Under the pieces are notes generated by a model that had not been told where the DNA came from, did not search any database, and was given only the letters and a program-made list of their open reading frames with translations. A stretch of 22,435 bases of DNA from NCBI GenBank assembly GCA_025201765.1, contig MU623644.1, positions 1 to 22,435 on the forward strand, written 5' to 3'. Below are positions 1 to 10,086 of this stretch, one piece after another. The translations under genes were made by a program, and so were the position numbers. This DNA is from Daldinia sp. FL1419. Lineage: Eukaryota > Ascomycota > Sordariomycetes > Xylariales > Hypoxylaceae. Positions within the stretch are counted from its first letter, which is position 1; each line of letters opens with the position of its first letter.

Positions 1-916
1 ATTAATTATTTATTTATAATATAATTATTTAAATATATATATTAATAAAATTTTTAAGGTAAATTTATTTAATTTTTTGGAATATTTTATATAATAAGAA
101 ATTTTAAATGTTTAAATATTATTTTAAAAATTTTAATAAATTTCTTTTATATACTTTCCTATATTTATTAATTTTACTAAGAATATTTAAATAAAATTAC
201 TTAAATTTTCTTTATTATATTAAGGAAATTAATAAATAAATTTTAATATTTTTATTTTATTAATTATATATCTTTTTTAAATATTTATTTTATTTATTAA
301 AAAGTTAATATAAAATATTATTTTTTATAATGCATAATATTTATCTTTATTAAGAGTAATATAAAAAATCATTAATGTTTTGGTATAAATAATAAATAAA
401 GTTATTAACGAAAAATTATTTAGAAAAAGTAATAAATAAAAATATACCTTTATATAAAGGTAATTAATCTTTATAATAGAGGTTTCTTCCTTTTTTTCTA
501 ATAACCTGCCTAGTTTTATTGGTTTATCAATTATGTCTAGTATATTTATCTTTTTGGTTTATTTTAAAAAATTTGTTTAAATATTATTATATGTATTTGT
601 TCTTTCTTTAGATTAGGAATCTTAAATAGATTTTAGTAGGTTATTATATTAATTTATTTCTAAATTCTCTTTATAATTTTTAAAGATTATTATTAAGATT
701 TTTGTTTTCTTTAAATATAATATTTTTTAGTTCTATAATTTTATTAATATATACATTTTAAATTTTATATATATTTGTAAATATATAATTTATTAAACAA
801 CCTATCTATATTTTAGGATTAAATTTATTTAGTTTTTTTTTAAATATTATTATTATTATTATTCAGGATGAAGTCCGGTATATTATACTGAAATTCTTCC
901 AATAAATTACTTTGTG

Positions 917-1020
917 AAATTGATAAGAAATTGATAAAAAATTGATAAAAAATTGATAATAATTGATAAAAGTTGATAAGAGCTAATAAGAATTAATAAG
1001 GTAATTAATAAGCTAATAAA
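917..1020 (+). repeat. Short tandem array (TTGATAAG-type) at the element head
   Basis: About ten imperfect 10-12 bp repeats of the form AATTGATAAG follow the conserved head of copy A; later units drift to CTAATAAG. Equivalent arrays stand at 17,776-17,860 (copy D) and, inverted, near 5,955-6,025 (B) and 11,625-11,690 (C), so the array is part of the element. Confidence 0.75.
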
Positions 1021-1690
1021 GGGTAAAAAACTATATTAAAAATTTAAAATTTAAGAAAATATTTATAATTAGGTACATCTTTACTTAAACTAATCAAATA
1101 GGAAAATAACTTATTTATATTAAATTTAAGTTCTAATAATTCTTCCAAAAAATGCCTTAACCTTATACCTTTATTATACAAAATTCTACAATTTTAAAAA
1201 TTAATAATTTTATATTTAAGAATTTAAACTAATCAAATAGGAAAATAACTTCTAAAGAACTCTAATAATTCCTGCAGGATATGCCTTAACCCTATATTTT
1301 TATTATATAAATTTCTATGGAAAAACTGATAATTTTATGCTTGAGAATTTGAGCTACTCAAATAAAAATCAATATTTGAGGGCTTATATATTAAACATGA
1401 ACTCTAATAACTCTTGCAGGACATGCCCTGCAGTTTTATCGTACAAGGTTCTATGGAAAATTGACAATTCTATGTTTGAAAACCTGAGAACTTGAGCTAA
1501 TTAGATAAGAAAATAATTTCTAAAAGTTTATTTATATTAAATAAGAATTTTAATTAAATAAGAAGTTTTATAAAATATGCCCTACAGTTTTATTGTAAAA
1601 ATCTTTATCAATAATTAATAATTCTATATTTAAGAACTTAAGTTGATCAGATAGGAAAATAACTTCTAAAGGTTTATTTATATTAAACAG

Positions 1691-1775
1691 GAGTTCTAAT
1701 TGAATAAGAGCTCTAATTGAATAGGAACTCTAATTGAATAAGAACTCTAATTGAATAGGAGCTCTAATTGAACAG
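1691..1775 (+). repeat. 17-bp minisatellite, five units
   Basis: Five consecutive 17-bp units close to GAACTCTAATTGAATAG run without gaps inside copy A. They expand a motif that occurs once or twice per ~150-bp unit elsewhere in the element (for example GAGCTCTAATTGAATAGG in copy D), so this is a local slippage expansion. Confidence 0.8.
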
Positions 1776-2814
1776 GAGTTCCTGCAGGATATGCCCTAAC
1801 CTTATACTTTTATCGTACGAAACTCTATAGAAAACTAATGATTCTATATTTGAGAACTTAAGCTAATTAAATAAGAAAATAACTTTTAAAGGCTTATTTA
1901 TGTATTAAAAAACATTAAATTGGCGGATTTTATCCTAGCCTTATCAACTTAATTTATTATTATAGAAAAATTAATAATTCTATATTTAAGAACTTAAACT
2001 AATCAAATAAGAAAACAATTCTTAAAGTTTTATTTATGTTTTAAAAAGCCTGTAAAAACCTTAGAAAGGTTAGCTCTATAGAGGCTACCTATAAGGTCTT
2101 GCATCTTCAATTACGTAATTATACTACAGCCCTCTGTAACCCCCCCCCCTTTTTTTAAAAAAAGAAAAAAGAAAACCTTATGTAATTGGGTTGACTCAGT
2201 TATAAAAATAATTAAAAAAGGAATTTAATTAAAAACATAAGAATAATTTTAATATAAGCTTTATAACTATATATCTAAAAGTAATTTTATTAAGGTTTTT
2301 AATTATAAATTATAAAATTATTATTTATATCAATATATATATAAAATTAATTATATAATATTTATTAATTTATTTTATATTATAATATTCAATTATATAA
2401 ATATATCATTACTTTATACATTTTAAATTATAAAGAATAAGGTAGTTTTAAATATGCCTTTATGGCTTTTCTTTTATCTTTAATTATACCCCCTAAGCAT
2501 TTGGCGGTACCGTTTTAAACTTATATGTAAAATATTAAGGGTTTAATTTTTATATATAAATTATTGATTTTTTTTTAATAATTGCTCAATTAAATTCCCA
2601 AATTTTTAAAGTAATATTATATTAAATTTTTAAAATATTAATAAAATCTTTTAAAATTTTAATAATTGATATTTTTATTTAGTTTATAAGGTAATAATTA
2701 AATATTATATTAATTTATTAATTAATAATTAATAATAAATTTATAAATTTATTATTTAATTCCTTAATATTATAAAAATTAAAAATTAATTTTATTCTTA
2801 GGATTTTATTAATA

Positions 2815-2860
2815 TATTAAACAGGAGCTCTGATAGCTCCTGCAGGATATGCCCTATACT
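2815..2860 (+). repeat. Isolated fragment of the composite repeat unit
   Basis: A 46-bp island carries the unit core (GAGCTCTGATAGCTCC followed by TGCAGGATATGCCCT) away from any full copy. The sequence on both sides is featureless AT-rich DNA, so this is a relic of a deleted copy or a small dispersed piece. Confidence 0.65.
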
Positions 2861-3169
2861 TCAATTAACCCATAATAATCAAAGGTTATACAAATTTAAA
2901 GATATAAAATAATTATATCTTAATAAAGATATTAAAATAATTAAATAAATAATCTATTATATATGATTATTCCATAATAATAATGCGTATAAAGAAGTTA
3001 TAAACTTAAAAGAATATATATTATTTATATAATATTATATAGAAATAATCTTTAAAAAACTATTTATGACTTATATTGATTAGGTAAGAAAAGCAATTAT
3101 TAAAGCCTATATATATTTAAATAAATATATATAAACCTTATAAGGGTTTATTAAGGGTCTTCCAAAATA

Positions 3170-3247
3170 GCTCCTATTATGTACTCCTGCTGCATACTCC
3201 TATTACATATCCCTATTGTATATTCCAACCATGTACTCACACTATAC
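3170..3247 (+). repeat. 13-bp minisatellite, six units
   Basis: Six consecutive 13-bp units of the type ACTCCTATTACAT run from 3170 to 3247, with mostly transition differences between units. The array is C-rich and almost G-free, and stands out from the surrounding AT-rich DNA. Confidence 0.7.
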
Positions 3248-4135
3248 CGGTTCAATATTTAAATATTTAATTTATTTGGTATTTGGCATTAATAATAATA
3301 CATACTTTATAATTAATTATTTTAATTTCTTTTTGGATTTTAATATTTATTTTAATTAGGTTTTCTAATGTTTATGGGCTTGGATACCCTAATCTCAGAT
3401 ATCATTTAAATATATTTATTATTAATATTTAATTTTTTTAATTAAATTTATTATATTATATATAAAATATTAATTTAGATATTTTAAAAGGGATATTTTT
3501 AAATATAAATTAATTAAAATGATTAATAAGTTTAATTATAATTTTATTATTTTAACATTTTAAATATATATATTAGGGTCGTGCTTGTCAGGGCTTGAGC
3601 CTGGGTACATTGGGAAGTTACTGAGGATTTATAACGGATTATTATTAGGGAATGGTAGAATATTTAATATTAATTAAACCTTTTAAATAAAAAATTCTTG
3701 TAATAATAATATATAAAAATAATATAAATTATTAGGAATAAAGTAGCATATATGTATTTTCTTTTAGAATTAATTTTTTTATAAACTTTATATTGTAATT
3801 AATAAATATTAATAAAATAAATATAGAATAGGATTATATTGCAAAATAATCACAACATTAGTAACATTAAAATAAATAATCTTTTTAAGATTATTAAAAT
3901 GTATAAGAATTGTGGATTTAATAAATAAAAGATTAAATATAATAAAAATAATTATTAAATATTATTAATAATTTCTAAATAAATTTTTTAAAGATTTAAA
4001 AATTTTAAAAAAATTGTATTGGAAAGGCATAATCACATTTTTTGTATAATTCTTTATCTTTAATAAGCAAATTATTTTTATAATATGTAATTATATTAAA
4101 ATATTATCCTAGGTTTAAAATATTATGATAATTTT

Positions 4136-4754
4136 TAATAAAAGGTTTAAAATATTTAAAGAAGGTTAGTAATAGGATAAAATTGAAGGAATAATAGAAT
4201 ATTTATAGATATATAAATTCTTTTTATTTAATATAATATATATATATAAATAAAATAGGTTTTTTAAGATAATATTAAATTATAAATATTATAGATATGG
4301 TAATATTATATTATAATATTATAAAGTGTAAATAAAATATATAAAAAGATTAAAGTTAATTAGGAAGGATTATAAATTAATAATATTATTTTAAATTATT
4401 TTAGAAAATAAATATAATATTGTAATATTAAAAAGAAAATTGTAAAAATAAGAATAAATAATAGTTTTTTATAAAGATATAAAATTATTTATATATATTT
4501 ATATTTTATATAAATTATATATATCTTAATTTTCCTTTAGAATAATCTTTTTACAATATAATAACATTTTTATTATTTATTAAAAAAAATAATAAAATTA
4601 TTTTAAACCTTATTATTATCCTATATTTAAACTATTATTATATTATTTTATAAAATTTAAATATTATAATATATAAAATATTTTTCTATATTAAAATTTA
4701 ATTATTTTTATTAAAAGATAAATTTTAATAAAAATATACAATAAAATTAAAATT
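4136..4754 (+). repeat. Repeat family 2, copy 1, left part (interrupted by copy B)
   Basis: This stretch aligns in the same orientation with 20,189-20,811. Matching landmarks are AGTAATAGGATAAAATTGAA against AGTAATGGGATGAAATTGGA, ATGGTAATATTATATTATAA in both, and the closing AAAATTAAAATT. Differences are mostly G/A and C/T, with G kept more often in the right-hand copy. The alignment stops exactly where copy B begins and resumes at 6068. Confidence 0.8.
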
Positions 4755-6067
4755 AAAATTATTTTTATATTTTTAATTAAATTTCTTTTTTAATTATTTT
4801 TATAATTGAGTTACCCTAATTACATAAGTTTTTTTTGGTTTTTTTTTAAAGGGGGGGGGAGGAGGTTTATAATGGGCTATAGCATAATTACATAATTGAA
4901 TAGTATAATTACGTAATTGTAGCTGTAAGACCTTATTAACCTCTATGTTCCATAGGCTTTTTGATATGTAAATAAGCCCTTAAAAGGTATTTTCTTATTT
5001 AATCAACTTAAGTTTTCAAATATAAAATCATTAGTTTTTCCATAGCAATAAGTTGGGGTGATAGGGCTAGGACAAAATCTACTAATCTAACGCTTTTTTA
5101 TACATAAATAAGCCTTTAAGAGTTATTTTTTATTTAATTAGTTTAAGTTAAAATATAACTAATTATTAATTTTTCTATAAAAATTTGTACGATAAAGTGC
5201 AGGGTATATTTTGCAGGAGTTATTAGAGTTCTTATTTAATTAAAACTTTTATTTAATATAAATAAACTTCCAGAAGTTGTTTTCCTATTTAATCAGCTCA
5301 AGTTCTCAAGTATAGAATTGTTAGTTTTCCATAGAACTTAATACGATAAAATTATAGGAGTTTTTGTTTAATTTGAGTTTTTATTTAATTTGAGTTTATG
5401 TTTAATATATAGGCCTTTAAGTATTAATTTTGATTTGATTAGTTTAAGTTCTTAAGCACCAAATTATTAATTTTTTTATAGAGCTTTGTATGATAAAATT
5501 GTAGGGTATATCCTGCAGGAACTCCTATTCAATTAAAGCTTTTGTTTAATTAAAGCTCTTATTTAATTAGAGTTTATGTTCAACATAAATAAACCTCCAA
5601 AAATTATTTTCTTATCTAATTAATTTAAGCTTTTAAACATAAAATTGTTAGTTTTCAATAAAAATTTGTACAATAAAATTGCAGGGTATATCTTGCAAGA
5701 GCTATTAAAGTTTTTTAAAAATTATTTTTCTATTTGATTAGTTTAAGTTTTTAAATATAAAATTGTTAATTTTTAAAATTATAAAATTTTATATGATAAA
5801 AATGTAGGGTTACGGCATTTTTTAAAAGAGCTATTAGAGTTTAAATTTAATATAAATAAATTGTTTTCCTATTTAATTAACTTAAATAAAGATGCACTTA
5901 ATCATAAATATTTTTTTTAAATTTTAAATTTTTAATATGATTTTTTATATTTTATTAACTTTTATCAATTCTTATTAATTTTTATTAATTTTTATTAATT
6001 TTTTATTAATTTTATATAATAATTTATTGAAAGAGTTTCAATATAATATACTGGATTTTGTCCTGGA
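4755..6067 (-). repeat. Composite repeat element, copy B (inverted)
   Basis: Copy B reads on the minus strand from the head TCCAGGACAAAATCCAGT (6067 downward) through a TTAATAA array, about seven ~150-bp units and the tail ending at AAAATTATT (4755). It contains the inverted counterparts of copy A's GGCGGATTTTATCCT box (about 5060-5090) and of its homopolymer tract (poly-T plus poly-G at about 4840-4859). It lies inside repeat family 2: the flanks 4743-4754 and 6068 onward join directly at about 20,811/20,813 in the uninterrupted copy. With copy A it forms a widely spaced inverted pair. Confidence 0.8.
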
Positions 6068-6209
6068 TAATAATATAGCTTAATTGGATAAATAATGGAT
6101 AAGTTTTTTCTGGAATATGGTTCTGTTGGAGGCTGACTAAGCATTCGCTTATAAAAGCTTTTGCCTCAGGCCCTAAGGCCTGCAGTTTTTCTAAGAAATA
6201 CAACATCAT
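6024..6209 (-). pseudogene. Short ATG-started frame in repeat family 2
   Basis: A 61-codon frame starts at 6209 and runs into copy B, whose sequence supplies its last residues and stop. The part outside copy B contains LEKLQALGPEAKAF and IPEKTYPLFIQL. The sister copy at 20,820-20,870 encodes IPEKTYLLLIQL in the same frame, with several third-position changes between the two. I do not recognise the protein. A likely reading is the start of a mobile-element gene that was cut by the insertion of copy B; a chance frame in a GC-richer patch is also possible. Confidence 0.3.
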
Positions 6210-6310
6210 TTTTACCCCCCAATAGTTCCTACCCAGAATAAATATTAAGAGATGGACTGGATACCTGTAATATATTTTAAATAAATCGGGGTAATAATAA
6301 ATAAATAAAT
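6068..6310 (+). repeat. Repeat family 2, copy 1, right part
   Basis: This resumes the match to 20,813-20,945: TAATAATAT, then TTAATTGGAT, TTTTTTCTGGAATA (TTTTTTCCGGAATA in the other copy), and GATGGACTGGATACCTGTAA near the end. It differs from the sister copy by a 105-bp segment at 6124-6228 bounded by GTTC. An (AT)12 run follows at 6312-6335. Confidence 0.8.
6124..6228. other. 105-bp segment absent from the sister repeat copy
   Basis: GTTC occurs at 6120-6123 and again at 6225-6228. The sister copy has a single GTTC at 20,865-20,868 and lacks the 105 bp between. The segment is GC-richer than its surroundings and includes a poly-C run. Its length is a multiple of three, so it leaves the minus-strand frame open. 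It is either an insertion here or a microhomology deletion in the other copy. Confidence 0.6.
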
Positions 6311-6311
6311 A

Positions 6312-6335
6312 ATATATATATATATATATATATAT
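6312..6335. repeat. (AT)12 microsatellite
   Basis: An uninterrupted AT dinucleotide run of 24 nt sits at the right edge of repeat family 2, copy 1. Confidence 0.9.
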
Positions 6336-7663
6336 TTAATGATTATTTTATTAATATCCTTACCATTTAAGAATTTATAGAGATATAAGGTTATAAATGA
6401 AGTTTAAATAGTACATTACATTTAAAAACTTAATTTTTGTAATTATATCAATATATCTAACTTTAATATTAATATATTTATAACCTAATATTTGAATTTT
6501 ATTATTTTTAATAATAATATATTTTTTAAAACAATTTTTTTATAATTAATGAACCTTAATATTTAATTAAAGATGTATATTATAATCCTTAAATTTAATA
6601 TAATTGAATTTTTTTAAGAATAATAATTTATATTGTAAGTAATATTTATAATATTTATTATAAATATTATTTTTAATTCTAAAATTATTATTTATTTTAA
6701 TAATTAATTTTTTTTTTTTTAACTAATTATATTATTTTTAATTTTCTTTTTAAGATTATTGAAAACTTTTATTTTTATTGTTAATTTGGGATTATATTTA
6801 ATTTTATCTTATATAAACATATTAAATTATATATTAATTTTAAAATATTTAAAATATTTTGATTTAATAATATAAAAGTAATTTTTAATTTTGTAGGAAT
6901 TTAAGTAAATTTTATACTTATTATACCTATATTAATATATTAATGGATATAGATATTAGTTAATATTTATATCATTTTTCTTTTATTTATTTAATTATTT
7001 ATTTTATTTAAATTATTTTTTTATGAAGCTTTCTTTCTTTATTAAAATTATTAAAATTATTATTTTTATAGTAAATAATAAAAATACCTTTATAAATTTT
7101 TTTGTTTTTTTTTGGGGGTTATATTTATGGTATAAATATAATTTTTAAAAGAATGAATAATATTTTTAATGGTTAATATTTTATTATTAATTCTTTTTAA
7201 TATATTATTTTTTATATTAATATTTATTTTTAAAATATTTATATTATTATTTATAAGATAATTAAGAATTATTTTTATGGATTAATAATAATGGTAAACC
7301 TTTTGTTTATTTTATATAATATAGTTACCTTTTAGGAAGTAATTTATTCTTCTTAATTTTTAAGTTATTTTAAAAATAATGTTATTATTTTCTTATAATA
7401 TCTTTTTATTTTATATTTATTAAAATTAATATTAAAAATTTTATTAAAAGTAATATATTTGCTTTAAATATTTTATATTAAAAGTAAAATTAATATTTAA
7501 TAAGATTTTAATATAATTTTTATTATATAATTTAAAAATTAAATTAATTTATTATATTTAATATTATATAAAATTATAATTTATATATATATCTATATAT
7601 TTTTATTATAGTAAAATTTTTTAATTAATATAAGTTGGTTTATATTATAAAGGTAAATATTTA

Positions 7664-7850
7664 TGGTTAAATTATTAGATAAGCAACGGTGGGTCCAGCA
7701 TGTGGCACGTGCGCTTGCAGCGCTATTTATAAATTCCTGGAACTCCCTACCTATAATTGGATCTTCTTCTTTTTCTTTTTTCAATTTAATTATCATCAAC
7801 CTCGTACACAAGTCTCCTAGTAGCTATCTAATTATAAACCCTCTATAACT
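7664..7850. repeat. Two-copy short repeat, copy 1
   Basis: About 185 bp align in the same orientation with 9378-9562; both contain CCTATAATTGGATCTTCTTC. Copy 1 keeps many CpG-rich bases (CACGTGCGCTTGCAGCGC) where copy 2 has A or T, but it is the more mutated copy at its right end. The minus strand has an open frame containing KLKKEKEEDPIIG in both copies, broken upstream in copy 1 by a TAG. The plus strand is also open over most of this copy, with PIIGSSSFSFFNLIIINL in both. I recognise neither product. It is probably the remnant of a mobile-element gene. Confidence 0.65.
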
Positions 7851-9377
7851 ATAATTGAATTCTTTAAATCGGGCCTGCAATACTGATACTCATATTCCTA
7901 ATCCCTTATATTTATATCTCTTTTATAATCCCCTATTTTATATTTATATTTGATTCATTAAAGCCTTAAAGGTATTATACAATTAACTTTAAATAATGGA
8001 AATCTTTTTTAAATATCTATATTATAGTTGATCTCAATTCCTGAACAGATTAAATAATTAATTAATCTTTCTTAATTATATATTTAAACCTTACCAAAAA
8101 CCTTAAATATTTTATAATTTTTTTTATAATTTAAATTTAATATTTATAATAGCAATCATTAAATCAATCCCAATATCTCTCTCTTTAATTCGAACTGTTA
8201 ATTACAAAGGATTTGATTTTAATCTCTTAATATAATATTAATAATTCCAATGTTTTTACAATGGAATAAAATACCCCCTTCTCTTTTCAACAAATTAACT
8301 AAATTATTTAAAAAGCCTATAATATTTTACACAATAACTTTATTATTAAATTCAATATTAAAATTAATATTTTAAAGGTTAAATTTAAGGAAAAAGATAT
8401 TTAATTATTAATAACCTTATTATTCTTAAATTCAAATATTTAATCAATAATGCCTCAGGCACTTATTGCGGTTAGACCTAAGCCATACCTTCCTAATTTA
8501 CCTTTCCTATTAGGCCTTATTAATTTTAATATTTAATTATTATAAATCAAAAATAAAATATATATTGATAAAACTTTTATAAATAATGATAAAATTAAAT
8601 TCCATTATTTTTTTTAATAATTTTAAATTTAAAATTTAAGAATTAATAATGTTTTAATTAATTTATATTAAGGTTAATTAAATTTAAAATTATATAATTA
8701 TTTTTAATAATTTATTATATTTATATAAAAATATTAATAAATAATAATGATTTATTAGAAAGTTCTAATCCTTTTATATAATTTATAATTAATTTATTTA
8801 TTATTTCTTAATTATTTGGGAAAAAATGTGTTAATATATTGGTATTATTAACTTCTTTAATAATTAATAAATTAAAAACTTTTAATATATTATTATAAAT
8901 AAATTATAAATTAATAATTAATAATTAAAAAATATTATTTATATTATATATTAAATTTATATATTTATTATATTATTTAATAATTAATTTATATAATAAT
9001 TAAAAATTTAATAATTAAAATAATAATGATAAATTTATTTCTTATATAAATAATAAAAGAAATACATTAATTAAAATTCTTGTTATTATTCAGCTTAATA
9101 ATATTAAAATGCTTCCTTCATATTTATGGACTGAAAAAGGTCATATAACTCTCTTAATAACAACTGAACACCAAAAACATTAACAATCTAAGGGTTAATA
9201 TATACATTACAACAATAAAAACTATATAGTTAAAGATTACAACCTCCTAACATTTAACCTTTACCATCATTAAATAAAATAAAATAATAATAATAATAAT
9301 AATTATATAATTATTTAAAATTATAATTTTAATTTTTTTTTTAAATCCAAATTTTAATAACAAATTTTATAATAATT

Positions 9378-9562
9378 TGAATTTATTAAAAGAGTAGTAA
9401 CAATGGATCCAACATGTGGTACATATGTTTATAACATTATTTATAAATTTCTGGAATTTTTTACCTATAATTGGATCTTCTTCTTTTTCTTTCTTCAATT
9501 TAATTATCATCAATCTCATATGTGAGCCTCCCGGCAGGCATCTGATTATAAGCCCTCCATAA
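9378..9562. repeat. Two-copy short repeat, copy 2
   Basis: Partner of 7664-7850. The left half is strongly AT-mutated (CATGTGGTACATATGTTTAT), while the right half (GAGCCTCCCGGCAGGCATCT) is better preserved than in copy 1. The minus-strand frame runs from an ATG at 9570 through KLKKEKEEDPIIG to a stop at 9367 (67 codons). No family is recognised, and there is no other gene within 1 kb. Confidence 0.65.
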
Positions 9563-10086
9563 CTAGACATATTTATTATATTATTTTATTTATTTTTTTA
9601 AAGGCTAACAAATTATTTATATTATTAAAGTTAGTTTTGTAATTTTTGATATTTAATTATATTAGTTAAAAAGTTAAAGGGAATAAAGATTTCCTTCTTA
9701 AATTAATATTATTTAGATTTAATTAATTTTATATATCTAGATTATAGGCCAGAGTTATAAAGGCCTAGTTCTATGTTTTCTAATTGGTAGTTGTAAATAA
9801 TTAACTTTTTTTTATAATATTTTTAAATAATATTATTTAATTAGATATAATTAAGGTTATATTAAATGTATATTTATATAATATAATTAAATTAATAATA
9901 ATTATATATTTATATTAAAATATAATTAAGATTTTTAATTGTTATATTATATATTAAAAAAATTATAATTATAAAATTTAAATTATTATTATTATTTTTA
10001 TAATTTTAGAATAAAGTAATAAGGCTTTTTATGGAATTGTTATAAGAGAGAGAATTTTTCCACGCTATTTTCAGGCTTACTGATCC

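Larger units (their letters stand above)
862..2250 (+). repeat. Composite repeat element, copy A
   Basis: Copy A starts with a conserved end (TTCAGGATGAAGTCCGG at 862), continues with a short TTGATAA-type array, then about eight degenerate ~150-bp units, and ends with the conserved tail GACTCAGTTATAAAAATAAT...ATAAGAATAATTTT at 2250. Each unit carries a TCTATGGAAAA-like box, a GAGCTAATCAAATAGGAAAA-like box and a CTCCTGCAGGATATGCCCT-like core. Near the tail it has TTGGCGGATTTTATCCTAGC and a poly-C tract beside a T/A tract (about 2141-2160). No reading frame survives. The same layout recurs in copies B, C and D, so this is a dispersed element rather than local satellite alone. Confidence 0.8.

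Noticed and set aside
7663..7848. 61-codon plus-strand frame as a gene
   Set aside because: It lies in a repeat copy that is open on both strands. In the sister copy the same plus-strand frame is interrupted by two stops near its start, so it is not kept as a gene.
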